Positions 1-5,327 of a stretch of DNA of 5,327 nt are shown here, piece after piece. Position 1 is the first letter of the stretch. Every line of letters begins with the position of its first letter. The DNA is from Bacteroidetes bacterium GWA2_30_7 (GTDB lineage Bacteria > Bacteroidota > Bacteroidia > Bacteroidales > GWF2-33-38), in NCBI GenBank assembly GCA_001768155.1, contig MENC01000173.1, forward strand, positions 1-5,327, given 5' to 3'. Under the pieces are notes generated by a model. It worked only from the letters and a program-made list of their open reading frames with translations, was not told the DNA's origin and did not search any database. The position numbers and the translations under genes are program-made.

Positions 1-270
1 TGTATTTGGTGGAATAGTTGTTATGCCGGAAAGTATTTCAGAAATCTTACATTGTTTTAAGTTTTTTTCATCATTTGAAATATACATTCCCCCTAAATTT
101 ACAGCAAATGTATTAGGGTTGTAAATTTCTATCCAATCGTCGTACTCATTATTTCTATCTTTGTTTATATTTTCGTTGCTACTGAGTATTTCGTTAATAT
201 ACAGAATAGTATCCTGAGAAACAGCAAAAAAAGAAATTTGTAGTAATAAAAGTAAAATGTAAAACTTCAT
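1..270 (-). CDS. Secreted lamin-tail-domain (LTD) protein, N-terminal fragment
   Basis: An open frame starts at ATG 268-270 and stays open for 90 codons to the window edge, so the C-terminus is missing. It begins with a textbook signal peptide: MKFY, a run of Leu, then QISFFAVS, with probable cleavage after Ser18 (AVS|QD). Mature residues 23-70 match the start of a lamin tail domain: YINEILSSN at 23-31, an acidic stretch, EYDDWIEIYNP at 42-52, then VNLGGMYISND at 57-67. LTDs are small immunoglobulin-like beta domains found in exported bacterial proteins. They are often joined to CotH domains, secretion tags or nucleases, so the missing part could carry any of these. The protein is exported to the periplasm or beyond; its function is unknown. 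The gene lies 119 bp after the pirin gene, with its own leader of phased repeats, and may be transcribed separately. The LTD call is firm; anything beyond it is inference. Confidence 0.85.
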   Translation of the reverse strand, partial: MKFYILLLLLQISFFAVSQDTILYINEILSSNENINKDRNNEYDDWIEIYNPNTFAVNLGGMYISNDEKNLKQCKISEILSGITTIPPNT

Positions 271-277
271 GAGATGC

Positions 278-331
278 GAATTAAAACAGAATTAAAACGG
301 TATTAAAATCGCATTAAAATAAATTAAAATC
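278..331 (-). repeat. Five helically phased ATTAAAA repeats upstream of the LTD gene
   Basis: The heptamer ATTAAAA (TTTTAAT on the coding strand) starts at 280, 291, 302, 313 and 323, giving spacings of 11, 11, 11 and 10 bp. The two copies nearest the gene sit in almost identical 11-mers (GAATTAAAACA and GAATTAAAACG). The later units diverge around the conserved core. The array ends 7 bp before the LTD start codon. A-tracts repeated at the helical pitch bend DNA, so this could be an intrinsically curved leader, a set of phased protein-binding sites, or an unstructured AU-rich 5' UTR. The repeat is seen directly; the function is inferred. Confidence 0.75.
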
Positions 332-346
332 TTTTTAATAAACAAA

Positions 347-365
347 AGACTTAGACCAAGAGTCT
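347..365 (-). terminator. Weak hairpin with T-rich tail, possible pirin terminator
   Basis: AGACT at 347-351 pairs with AGTCT at 361-365 around a 9-base loop. On the minus strand the stem is followed by TTTGTTTATT. It lies 25 bp after the pirin stop, where a rho-independent terminator would be expected. The stem is only 5 bp with two G-C pairs, so it may be chance. Confidence 0.3.
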
Positions 366-389
366 ATTAATTTTGATAAAAATAAATAA

Positions 390-1274
390 TTAATCATCTA
401 AATATCCAAAAAGTCCATTTTGATAGTCTTCAAAAGCTTGTTGGAGTTCTTCTTTAGTGTTCATTAAAAATGGACCATAATAGGCTAAGGGTTCATTAAT
501 TGGCTCTCCATTCATAACCAATACCGTACAATCCTTTATTGCAGATATTTTAATATCATTTCCTGAATTTTTGAAAAGAACATACGAATTTTCTTTAACG
601 ACCTCTGTTTCATTAATATTGACTTCTCCGTCTATAATTAAAAACCCGGTATTATAATTTTCCGGAAAACTTAAATCGACACTAAATCCAGATTTTAAAA
701 CAACATTGTATAGATTTATTGGCGAAAAAGTACTAGCTGGTCCTTTAACATTTAAATAATTACCGGCAATAACAAAAACATTTCCACCATTATTTGGAAT
801 TTTGTAATTTCCCATTTCGCTTTTTAAAATAGGTTGATATTTGGGCGAAGTCATTTTATATTTTGCAGGTAGGTTAACCCAAAGCTGAACCATCTGAAAA
901 ATTCCACCATTTTTGCTGAAATTTTTTTCGTGATATTCTTTATGTAAAATTCCCGAACCAGCTGTCATCCACTGCACATCGCCTTCGCCAATAACGCCCG
1001 AATTTCCTGTACTATCGTTATGAGCCACCATTCCGTGATATGCAATTGTTACAGTTTCAAATCCTCTGTGCGGATGAACTCCTACTCCTCGCTGCTTTTC
1101 ACTAGGTAAAAACAGGTGCTTTGAATTATAATCCAATAAAAAAAATGGACTAATTCTCGTTTCCAAACCTTGTGGACCAGGAAAAAAATTATGTACTCTA
1201 AAACCATCTCCTACCCAATGAATTGGAGGAGGGGGGATTATTGAATCTATTGGTTTAAAATTTTCTTTTTTCAT
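390..1274 (-). CDS. Pirin family protein (bicupin)
   Basis: This is a 294-residue protein, close to the usual pirin length. Residues 15-35 hold the characteristic PPPPIHWVGDGFRVHNFFP entry. The N-terminal cupin carries the metal-site motifs HPHRGFET (67-74) and SGILHKE (107-113). His67, His69, His111 and Glu113 have nearly the spacing of the four iron ligands of human pirin (His56, His58, His101, Glu103), so the site looks intact. The C-terminal cupin ends with GPFLMNTKEELQQAF (267-281) and a DYQNGLFG tail, as in the Pirin_C family. There is no signal peptide, so it is cytoplasmic. Some bacterial pirins act as quercetin 2,3-dioxygenases and others bind regulatory or metabolic proteins; nothing here distinguishes these. 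The ATG start leaves a normal N-terminus, and no Shine-Dalgarno motif is visible. A 234-bp gap holding an inverted repeat separates it from the CotH gene, so it is probably its own unit. Confidence 0.95.
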   Translation of the reverse strand: MKKENFKPIDSIIPPPPIHWVGDGFRVHNFFPGPQGLETRISPFFLLDYNSKHLFLPSEKQRGVGVHPHRGFETVTIAYHGMVAHNDSTGNSGVIGEGDVQWMTAGSGILHKEYHEKNFSKNGGIFQMVQLWVNLPAKYKMTSPKYQPILKSEMGNYKIPNNGGNVFVIAGNYLNVKGPASTFSPINLYNVVLKSGFSVDLSFPENYNTGFLIIDGEVNINETEVVKENSYVLFKNSGNDIKISAIKDCTVLVMNGEPINEPLAYYGPFLMNTKEELQQAFEDYQNGLFGYLDD

Positions 1275-1313
1275 CTTAAAAATATCTGTTACTGTATAAT
1301 ATTTATTATTATT

Positions 1314-1330
1314 GATTACAAATGTTAATC
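1314..1330. promoter_or_regulatory. Short palindrome upstream of pirin, possible operator
   Basis: GATTA (1314-1318) and TAATC (1326-1330) form a 5-bp inverted repeat around 7 bases, 40 bp before the pirin ATG. The position suits an operator for a dimeric regulator. Arms this short and AT-rich occur by chance in such sequence, and no convincing Bacteroidota promoter (TTTG / TAnnTTTG) lies beside it. Confidence 0.2.
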
Positions 1331-1391
1331 TATTTAGTGTCTCTAAGAAAACGATGTGTTTTTAGAAATAACAAATTTCAATCTTCAAAAA

Positions 1392-1471
1392 TCAAATAAA
1401 TCACAAGTTACAATTACCTAAAATTCAAACGGTTTTGAAAACTGAGATTTTGAGAATTGGAATTTATTTGA
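1392..1471. repeat. Intergenic imperfect inverted repeat, copy A
   Basis: The outer arms 1392-1406 and 1457-1471 are inverted repeats matching at 13 of 15 bases (TCAAATAAAT core). The 50 bases between them show further imperfect pairing around AAATTCAAAC / GGTTTTGAAA. The element sits between the CotH stop and the pirin start and contains no plausible gene. Its blocks CAAATAAA, TAAAATTCAAAC, GATTTTGA and AATTTATTTGA recur in the same order and orientation in the element at 5057-5175. The two are therefore diverged members of one dispersed family, like the AT-rich palindromic intergenic repeats common in Bacteroidota genomes. Confidence 0.7.
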
Positions 1472-1508
1472 CATTTGTTTTTTGTTTTTTGGAGTTTTCT
1501 TTCTAACA

Positions 1509-3788
1509 CTATTTATATGCTGATGCTTTTATATTAATTAACTCAATATTTTCATCAATCCATAAAGCTCTTTTTAAAATCCAATCTTTCAAACGATTTG
1601 TTTCTTTTTCTATAGAATAATTTTTGATTTGCGAATTTAAATTATTAATTAAATTAATAAGCTGAGTATCTGATAATTCGTGTTTTCTTAATTCAAACCA
1701 CTTTTCTTTTAATTTTATTGAAAAAAATTCGTCAGATATTAAATTATACCACCATAAAGGTATATATTTTCTATAGTCATCATTAATTTCAAAGACAAAA
1801 CCTGTGTGAGTATTAAATTCTTCGTAAAGTGCTAATCCTGAACTAATATCGAAATCCCAAATCGGGCCTATAAATAATTTATCAGAATTTCGATTTTTAT
1901 AAAAATATACGCTTGCTCTATATGAATCGAAATTTTTCATTAATTCGTTAACTAAAATATAACTGATAAATGATTGGCTATCAATAACATTATGGTCTAA
2001 TGGCATTTTTGAAATTTTTGATTCAAATTTTTTGATGTATTGAATTATATATTTTTTTTGCGATTCATTTATGCTATTGGGTTTAGGATAATGAATGTAG
2101 TAATTAACCAAATGATTACTATCTGAATTGCATAAGCTAATCCAATTATTAGCACCAGTTCCTTTATCTATTTTAAAAATATAACCACCCGAAATAGCTG
2201 GTTTACACGAATCTATTTCAGATAATTCTTCAATATTTACAAATCCTTCGCTACATTTTATTTTTTGAATCAATAAATAAAGCCCATAATTTTCGTCATT
2301 AACATAAAGATTCAAAAACCTGAATTTTGGCGATTTAATACTCATTTTTTGACCCAAAGAATAAGCTAAAGCATTCCTTAATAGCGACTTATCAATAGAT
2401 GGCGCATATAGAACCCAATCAGTTTCTTCTGGTAAATTTATAATACATTGTTTTTTTTCTGTTTCCAATTCGTATGATTTCTTTGGATAATCAACTGAAC
2501 TTGAGCCTCTGATTTTAATCGTAATTTTTCCTGAATTTGTTTTTAATTTATTATCATAAACTTGAAAAATAGCATCAATTTTTTCATCATAATTTATAAC
2601 TTTTGGAAATGTATTAATAAACATTTGAGGCAAATTATTAACAGAAATTATGCTATTTGTATCAATTTTATTAAATCTGTAAAATGTTTTATCTTTGGAT
2701 ATTTTAGAACTTTTTATGAAAAAATTATTTGTATCTAATATTAATTCGTTTTTCTCATTATTCTGAGTTTTGAAATCAGATAATGTATTTATTTCATTAA
2801 TTTCAGAATTTTCTGTAATATAATCATTGTTATTTTTGAGCAATACATTATTAGTTATTTCTGTAAATGCACCACCAAATAAATTATTTTTTTGAAAAAG
2901 TTTAATCCCTACGTTACAGCTGCAAATATTATTTGATTCAATATAAACTTGTGAAGAATCTGTTACTGATATACCTGTTTTAACTTTATATATAATATTC
3001 TGAATGATATTAATATTAAAGCTCTTCCCAAATTTTACACTATCGTTAAAACTCTGATCACCACCAATAGAAATACCATTATCTTCTGTGTGTGTTATTA
3101 AATTATTATAAATATCAACATCGAATGAAGCATTTATATCTATTGCATCATCATAACAATTTTGAATTAAATTTCCAGCAATTTTGCTTTTAGAAACTCT
3201 TGTAACTTCAATAGCATCAGGCATGTTATCAATAGTATTATTCAAACATTCAACACTTCCGCCAATACAATTAATACCTTCGCCAACGTACTTATCAATT
3301 TTATTAATTACAGAAATATTATTTACAATTGATTTCGAATTAATTAGATAAATGATAGGCCAACCGTCAAATTTTCGATTATGACGAAATTCAAAATTAG
3401 AATTTGAAATATAGAAATTTGAATTATATGCGGTTAATGCTCCATTAATAAAATTTGTATATTTAATAGTACTTTTTTCGGTTGAATTAATTATTATTCG
3501 CCCCCAAGAAATTGTATCATTTTCGGTTTTTATTATTACTGGATTTTTTTTAGTTCCGTTTATCGTAAGTTTCCCATAAATTTTAATATTTACAGAATCT
3601 GAGATTATAATTACCGCTCCTTTTTCTATTACTAAATTCGAAGATTTGGGTATTATTAAATCTTCAGAAATTGCAAATGGAGAATTTAATTTATTGATTA
3701 TAATGATATTATCATTAATATTTTGATTGCATCTGCAAAATAGCAGAATTAAAAAAAAATTAGTTATTTGTAAAAATATATGTTTCAC
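1509..3788 (-). CDS. Exported right-handed beta-helix / CotH kinase-like fusion protein
   Basis: A 759-residue protein starting at GTG (3786-3788). No in-frame ATG lies upstream before a TAA, and the signal peptide begins at this codon. Residues 1-20 are a hydrophobic export signal ending FCRC. Cys18 or Cys20 could be lipidated, but neither preceding residue (Phe, Arg) suits a canonical lipobox. Residues about 38-330 form a right-handed parallel beta-helix with regular rungs of about 23 residues. Residues about 388-750 are a CotH domain: KIRGSSSVDYPKKSY (425-439), DWVLYAPSIDKSLLRNAL (457-474), NLYVNDENYGLYLL (493-506), GGYIFKIDK (534-542), YPKP (567-570) and GPIWDFD (641-647). CotH proteins of Bacillus spore coats are atypical protein kinases, and the acidic WDFD motif is family-conserved. 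This bacterium is probably not a spore former, so the substrate is unknown. Gln508 lies where I recall Glu being usual, which leaves activity uncertain. The gene is richer in Asn, Ile and Lys than its neighbours and follows the M20 gene by 33 bp. Confidence 0.88.
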   Translation of the reverse strand: MKHIFLQITNFFLILLFCRCNQNINDNIIIINKLNSPFAISEDLIIPKSSNLVIEKGAVIIISDSVNIKIYGKLTINGTKKNPVIIKTENDTISWGRIIINSTEKSTIKYTNFINGALTAYNSNFYISNSNFEFRHNRKFDGWPIIYLINSKSIVNNISVINKIDKYVGEGINCIGGSVECLNNTIDNMPDAIEVTRVSKSKIAGNLIQNCYDDAIDINASFDVDIYNNLITHTEDNGISIGGDQSFNDSVKFGKSFNINIIQNIIYKVKTGISVTDSSQVYIESNNICSCNVGIKLFQKNNLFGGAFTEITNNVLLKNNNDYITENSEINEINTLSDFKTQNNEKNELILDTNNFFIKSSKISKDKTFYRFNKIDTNSIISVNNLPQMFINTFPKVINYDEKIDAIFQVYDNKLKTNSGKITIKIRGSSSVDYPKKSYELETEKKQCIINLPEETDWVLYAPSIDKSLLRNALAYSLGQKMSIKSPKFRFLNLYVNDENYGLYLLIQKIKCSEGFVNIEELSEIDSCKPAISGGYIFKIDKGTGANNWISLCNSDSNHLVNYYIHYPKPNSINESQKKYIIQYIKKFESKISKMPLDHNVIDSQSFISYILVNELMKNFDSYRASVYFYKNRNSDKLFIGPIWDFDISSGLALYEEFNTHTGFVFEINDDYRKYIPLWWYNLISDEFFSIKLKEKWFELRKHELSDTQLINLINNLNSQIKNYSIEKETNRLKDWILKRALWIDENIELINIKASAYK
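2898..3284 (-). repeat. Beta-helix rung repeats within the CotH fusion protein
   Basis: This coding segment (residues about 169-297) shows the clearest rungs of the beta-helix. Equivalent strand starts fall at GINCI (171), DAIEV (191), DAIDI (214), NGISI (237), TGISV (271) and VGIKL (293). The spacings are 20, 23, 23, 34 and 22 residues, the 34 containing a loop insertion at about 243-256. Each is preceded by an Asn-rich turn such as NNTI, GNLI, NNLI or QNII. This pattern matches PbH1-type repeats seen in NosD-like and pectate-lyase-fold proteins. The repeats are protein-level; I see no tandem DNA identity. Confidence 0.7.
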
Positions 3789-3803
3789 GAAATTTAATAA
3801 TTA

Positions 3804-3841
3804 TTACTGTTGTTATGAAATTTATAACAACGAAACAGTAA
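3804..3841 (-). other. Hairpin across the M20 stop codon and the M20-CotH gap
   Basis: GTTGTTAT (3809-3816) pairs perfectly with ATAACAAC (3824-3831) around a 7-base loop. An outer stem TTACT/AGTAA (3804-3808 with 3837-3841) extends it past a 5-base bulge. The M20 stop codon (3822-3824) overlaps the loop and stem, and the structure ends 15 bp before the CotH GTG. A 10-bp AT palindrome (3796-3805) follows directly. No T-run follows on the minus strand, so it is not a standard terminator. An mRNA-processing or coupling hairpin, a weak attenuator or a protein-binding site are possible. Confidence 0.55.
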
Positions 3842-5000
3842 GATAAGCCATATAACCAACTCCTATTTCCAAAGATTTTTCATCTATATTGAAAGTTGAC
3901 GAATGTAATGGGCTAACAACTCCTTTTTCATCGTTTCTAACTCCTAGTCGATATAAAATTCCAGGCTTTGAATTTGTAAAATACGAAAAATCTTCTGCGG
4001 TCATTCTGATTTCTAAATCCTTAACATTTTCTTTGCCAATAAATTCTTTAGCGATTTTCTTTGCCTTTTCTGTTAAATTTTCATCATTAATTAATGCTGG
4101 ATAACCATTCATTATCAAAACTTCACATGTTGTTCCCATTGCCTCGGCTGTTGTTTCAGCAATATGTTCAATTAATTTAAGAGCTTCTTTTCTCCAAATT
4201 TCATTCATAGTTCTGAATGTACCTTCTATTTTAACTTCTTCGGGAATAATATTGGTTGCTCCGCTTCCAATTATTTTTCCAAACGAAAGTACGGTTGGAA
4301 TTGCGGCTTTTGCTTTACGACTTACTACTTGTTGTAACGATGTAATTATTTGAGCAGCAGACAAAACAGTATCATTAATTTCGTGAGGCATAGCTGCATG
4401 TCCACCTTTTCCTCTGACAGTTAAATAAATTTCATCTGTTGAAGCCATATACATTCCAGATTTAAATCCAAGAGTTCCAACAACTAATGCAGGGTCAACA
4501 TGTTGTGTTATAATAATTTCTGGAATAGGATTCTTTAGTACTCCTTCTTCGAGCATTTTAATTGCTCCACCTGGAAGTTTTTCTTCGGCTGGTTGAAATA
4601 TTAATTTAACTGAACCATTAAATTCGTCTTTTAATTCTGATAAAATTTTAGCAACTCCCAATAACGATGAAGTATGCACATCATGCCCACATGCATGCAT
4701 AACTCCATTATTTTTGGATTTATATGAAATGTCATTTTTCTCAATAATTGGTAACGCATCAATATCAGCTCTTAATGCAATAACTTTTGAAGCCGGATTT
4801 TTCCCTTCAATTGTTGCTACAACACCTGTTCCTGCAATTTTACTTATTTTCTTTACATTAAATTCTTTTAGTTTTTCAATAATAAATTCGCAAGTTTTAA
4901 ATTCACAAAAAGACAATTCGGGATTTTCATGTAAATGTTGACGAATTTCAATTATTTCTGAAGAATATTTTTCTGAGAGTGATTTAATTTTTTGAAGCAT
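3822..5000 (-). CDS. M20 family (M20D) metal-dependent amidohydrolase/peptidase
   Basis: A 392-residue protein of normal length for the N-acyl-amino-acid / hippurate / IAA-amino-acid hydrolase group of M20 enzymes. These cleave the amide bond of N-acylated amino acids using two metal ions. The N-terminus has EIRQHLHENPELSF (18-31), followed by RADIDALP (77-84). The metal-site motifs are MHACGHD (101-107; Cys104 and His106), QPAEE (136-140; Glu139 as likely general base, Glu140 as ligand), QHVDP (166-170; His167) and PLHSSTF (364-370; His366). All expected ligands are present. The lid/dimerisation domain, about residues 185-295, contains GKGGHAAMPH (197-206). There is no signal peptide, so it is cytoplasmic. 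The exact acyl substrate cannot be read from the sequence. ATG at 4998-5000 gives the standard family N-terminus. A 245-bp gap with a repeat separates it from the upstream gene; the CotH gene follows by 33 bp and may be co-transcribed. Confidence 0.95.
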   Translation of the reverse strand: MLQKIKSLSEKYSSEIIEIRQHLHENPELSFCEFKTCEFIIEKLKEFNVKKISKIAGTGVVATIEGKNPASKVIALRADIDALPIIEKNDISYKSKNNGVMHACGHDVHTSSLLGVAKILSELKDEFNGSVKLIFQPAEEKLPGGAIKMLEEGVLKNPIPEIIITQHVDPALVVGTLGFKSGMYMASTDEIYLTVRGKGGHAAMPHEINDTVLSAAQIITSLQQVVSRKAKAAIPTVLSFGKIIGSGATNIIPEEVKIEGTFRTMNEIWRKEALKLIEHIAETTAEAMGTTCEVLIMNGYPALINDENLTEKAKKIAKEFIGKENVKDLEIRMTAEDFSYFTNSKPGILYRLGVRNDEKGVVSPLHSSTFNIDEKSLEIGVGYMAYLTVSLL

Positions 5001-5056
5001 AATTTATTTAATTAGTGTGCTTTCGTAATGTCAATGTTTTCTGTATTAATAAGCAC

Positions 5057-5175
5057 CAAAATTCAAAATACAAATAAAATCCAATAAATCAATAATTAAA
5101 ATTTCAAACTGTTGATGGCAAAGAGTTCGTGATTTTGAATTTTGAATTTGTAATTTATTTGAATTTTGCATTTTG
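5057..5175. repeat. Intergenic imperfect inverted repeat, copy B
   Basis: The arms 5057-5084 and 5148-5175 are inverted repeats matching at 24 of 28 bases, with a 63-base centre. They are built from AAATTC/CAAAT-type words. The element lies between the outer-membrane protein stop and the M20 start. It shares ordered blocks (CAAATAAA, TAAAATTTCAAAC, GATTTTGA, AATTTATTTGA) with copy A at 1392-1471, in the same orientation. A short minus-strand open frame runs through it but has no protein-like character. The repeat is seen directly; that it belongs to a genome-wide family is inference. Confidence 0.75.
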
Positions 5176-5207
5176 ATAATTGTAATTTTCATTTTAATTG
5201 AAACATG

Positions 5208-5236
5208 CTTGAAGGTGGCTATCGCCACGCTTCAAG
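5208..5236 (-). terminator. Strong GC-rich hairpin after the outer-membrane protein gene
   Basis: CTTGAAG (5208-5214) pairs with CTTCAAG (5230-5236), and GTGGC (5215-5219) with GCCAC (5224-5228), around a TATC loop with one bulged G (5229). This gives a 12-bp stem that is far richer in GC than its surroundings. It begins 9 bp after the stop codon of the protein entering from the right edge, as expected for a terminator or 3'-end stabilising structure. The tail on the minus strand is only mildly T-rich. The sequence GCTT(G/C)AAGGTG also occurs twice as a direct repeat 22 bp apart (5207 and 5229), which resembles a REP-type element. Confidence 0.6.
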
Positions 5237-5245
5237 GTGTTAAAG

Positions 5246-5327
5246 CTAAAAATCTAAACTTAACGATAAATAAAAAATTCTTGGATTAACAATGTAACTA
5301 TCAACTCCCCATGCCCAATCGCAACGA
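5246..5327 (-). CDS. Probable outer-membrane beta-barrel protein, C-terminal fragment
   Basis: One minus-strand frame is open from the window edge for 26 codons to a TAG at 5246-5248. It ends in WGVDSYIVNPRIFYLSLSLDF. The final strand alternates hydrophobic and polar residues and finishes in Phe, preceded by an NPR turn. This is the C-terminal signature of outer-membrane barrels, and the NPR-then-last-strand arrangement is typical of Bacteroidota TonB-dependent/SusC-like receptors. With 26 residues, the exact family cannot be fixed. The strong hairpin directly after the stop supports a true gene end. The other two minus-strand frames lack such a pattern. Confidence 0.55.
   Translation of the reverse strand, partial: RCDWAWGVDSYIVNPRIFYLSLSLDF

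Noticed and set aside
1275..1380. Possible Bacteroidota promoter for pirin around TAACATTTG on the minus strand
   Set aside because: The TA-to-TTTG spacing is one base too long and no TTTG box lies at the expected upstream distance.
3889..4104. Plus-strand open frame opposite the M20 gene
   Set aside because: It is antisense to the C-terminal part of a protein with intact catalytic motifs, including PLHSSTF; the translation has no recognisable features.
4714..4941. Second plus-strand open frame opposite the M20 gene
   Set aside because: It is antisense to the conserved N-terminal region of the M20 enzyme; its apparent hydrophobicity comes from the complement of the coding strand.
5006..5034. 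TTGACA (5029-5034) with a 17-bp spacer and TTAAAT (5006-5011) before the M20 gene
   Set aside because: It resembles an Enterobacteria-type sigma-70 promoter, but Bacteroidota primary promoters use TTTG / TAnnTTTG, and the -10 matches only four of six bases and would leave almost no leader.
5046..5228. 60-codon minus-strand open frame
   Set aside because: It runs through the inverted repeat and part of the GC-rich hairpin, has repetitive Ile/Lys/Gln composition from the AT-rich words, and shows no domain or signal peptide.

Overview
The window is an AT-rich piece of bacterial chromosome with every gene on the minus strand. It most likely comes from a member of the Bacteroidota. The reasons are low GC, Asn/Ile/Lys-rich secreted proteins, lack of Shine-Dalgarno motifs in front of the starts, an outer-membrane-barrel C-terminus ending in Phe, a lamin-tail-domain secreted protein, and long AT-rich imperfect palindromes between genes. 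This placement is inference from style, not from a marker gene.

In transcription order (right to left) the window holds: (i) the last 26 codons of a probable outer-membrane beta-barrel protein, entering from the right edge and followed 9 bp later by a strong GC-rich hairpin; (ii) a 119-bp imperfect inverted repeat; (iii) a complete cytoplasmic M20-family amidohydrolase; (iv) 33 bp later, a complete 759-residue exported protein with a right-handed beta-helix fused to a CotH-type atypical kinase domain; (v) a second, diverged copy of the intergenic inverted repeat; (vi) a complete pirin-family cupin; (vii) the first 90 codons of a secreted lamin-tail-domain protein that runs off the left edge, preceded by five helically phased 10-11-bp repeats.

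The amidohydrolase and pirin genes look like ordinary housekeeping or accessory metabolic enzymes. The more unusual content is the beta-helix/CotH protein and, two genes downstream, the lamin-tail protein: both domains belong to the same poorly understood class of exported proteins, and they often occur in one polypeptide. The M20-CotH pair is closely spaced, has a hairpin over the junction, and is bracketed by same-orientation copies of the intergenic repeat, so it may be one transcriptional or mobile unit.

No gene-free stretch exceeds 300 bp. The gaps are 271-389 (phased repeats and a weak hairpin), 1275-1508 (repeat copy A and a short palindrome), 3789-3821 (hairpin) and 5001-5245 (repeat copy B and a strong hairpin). 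I see no tRNA, rRNA, CRISPR array, insertion sequence or recognisable riboswitch.
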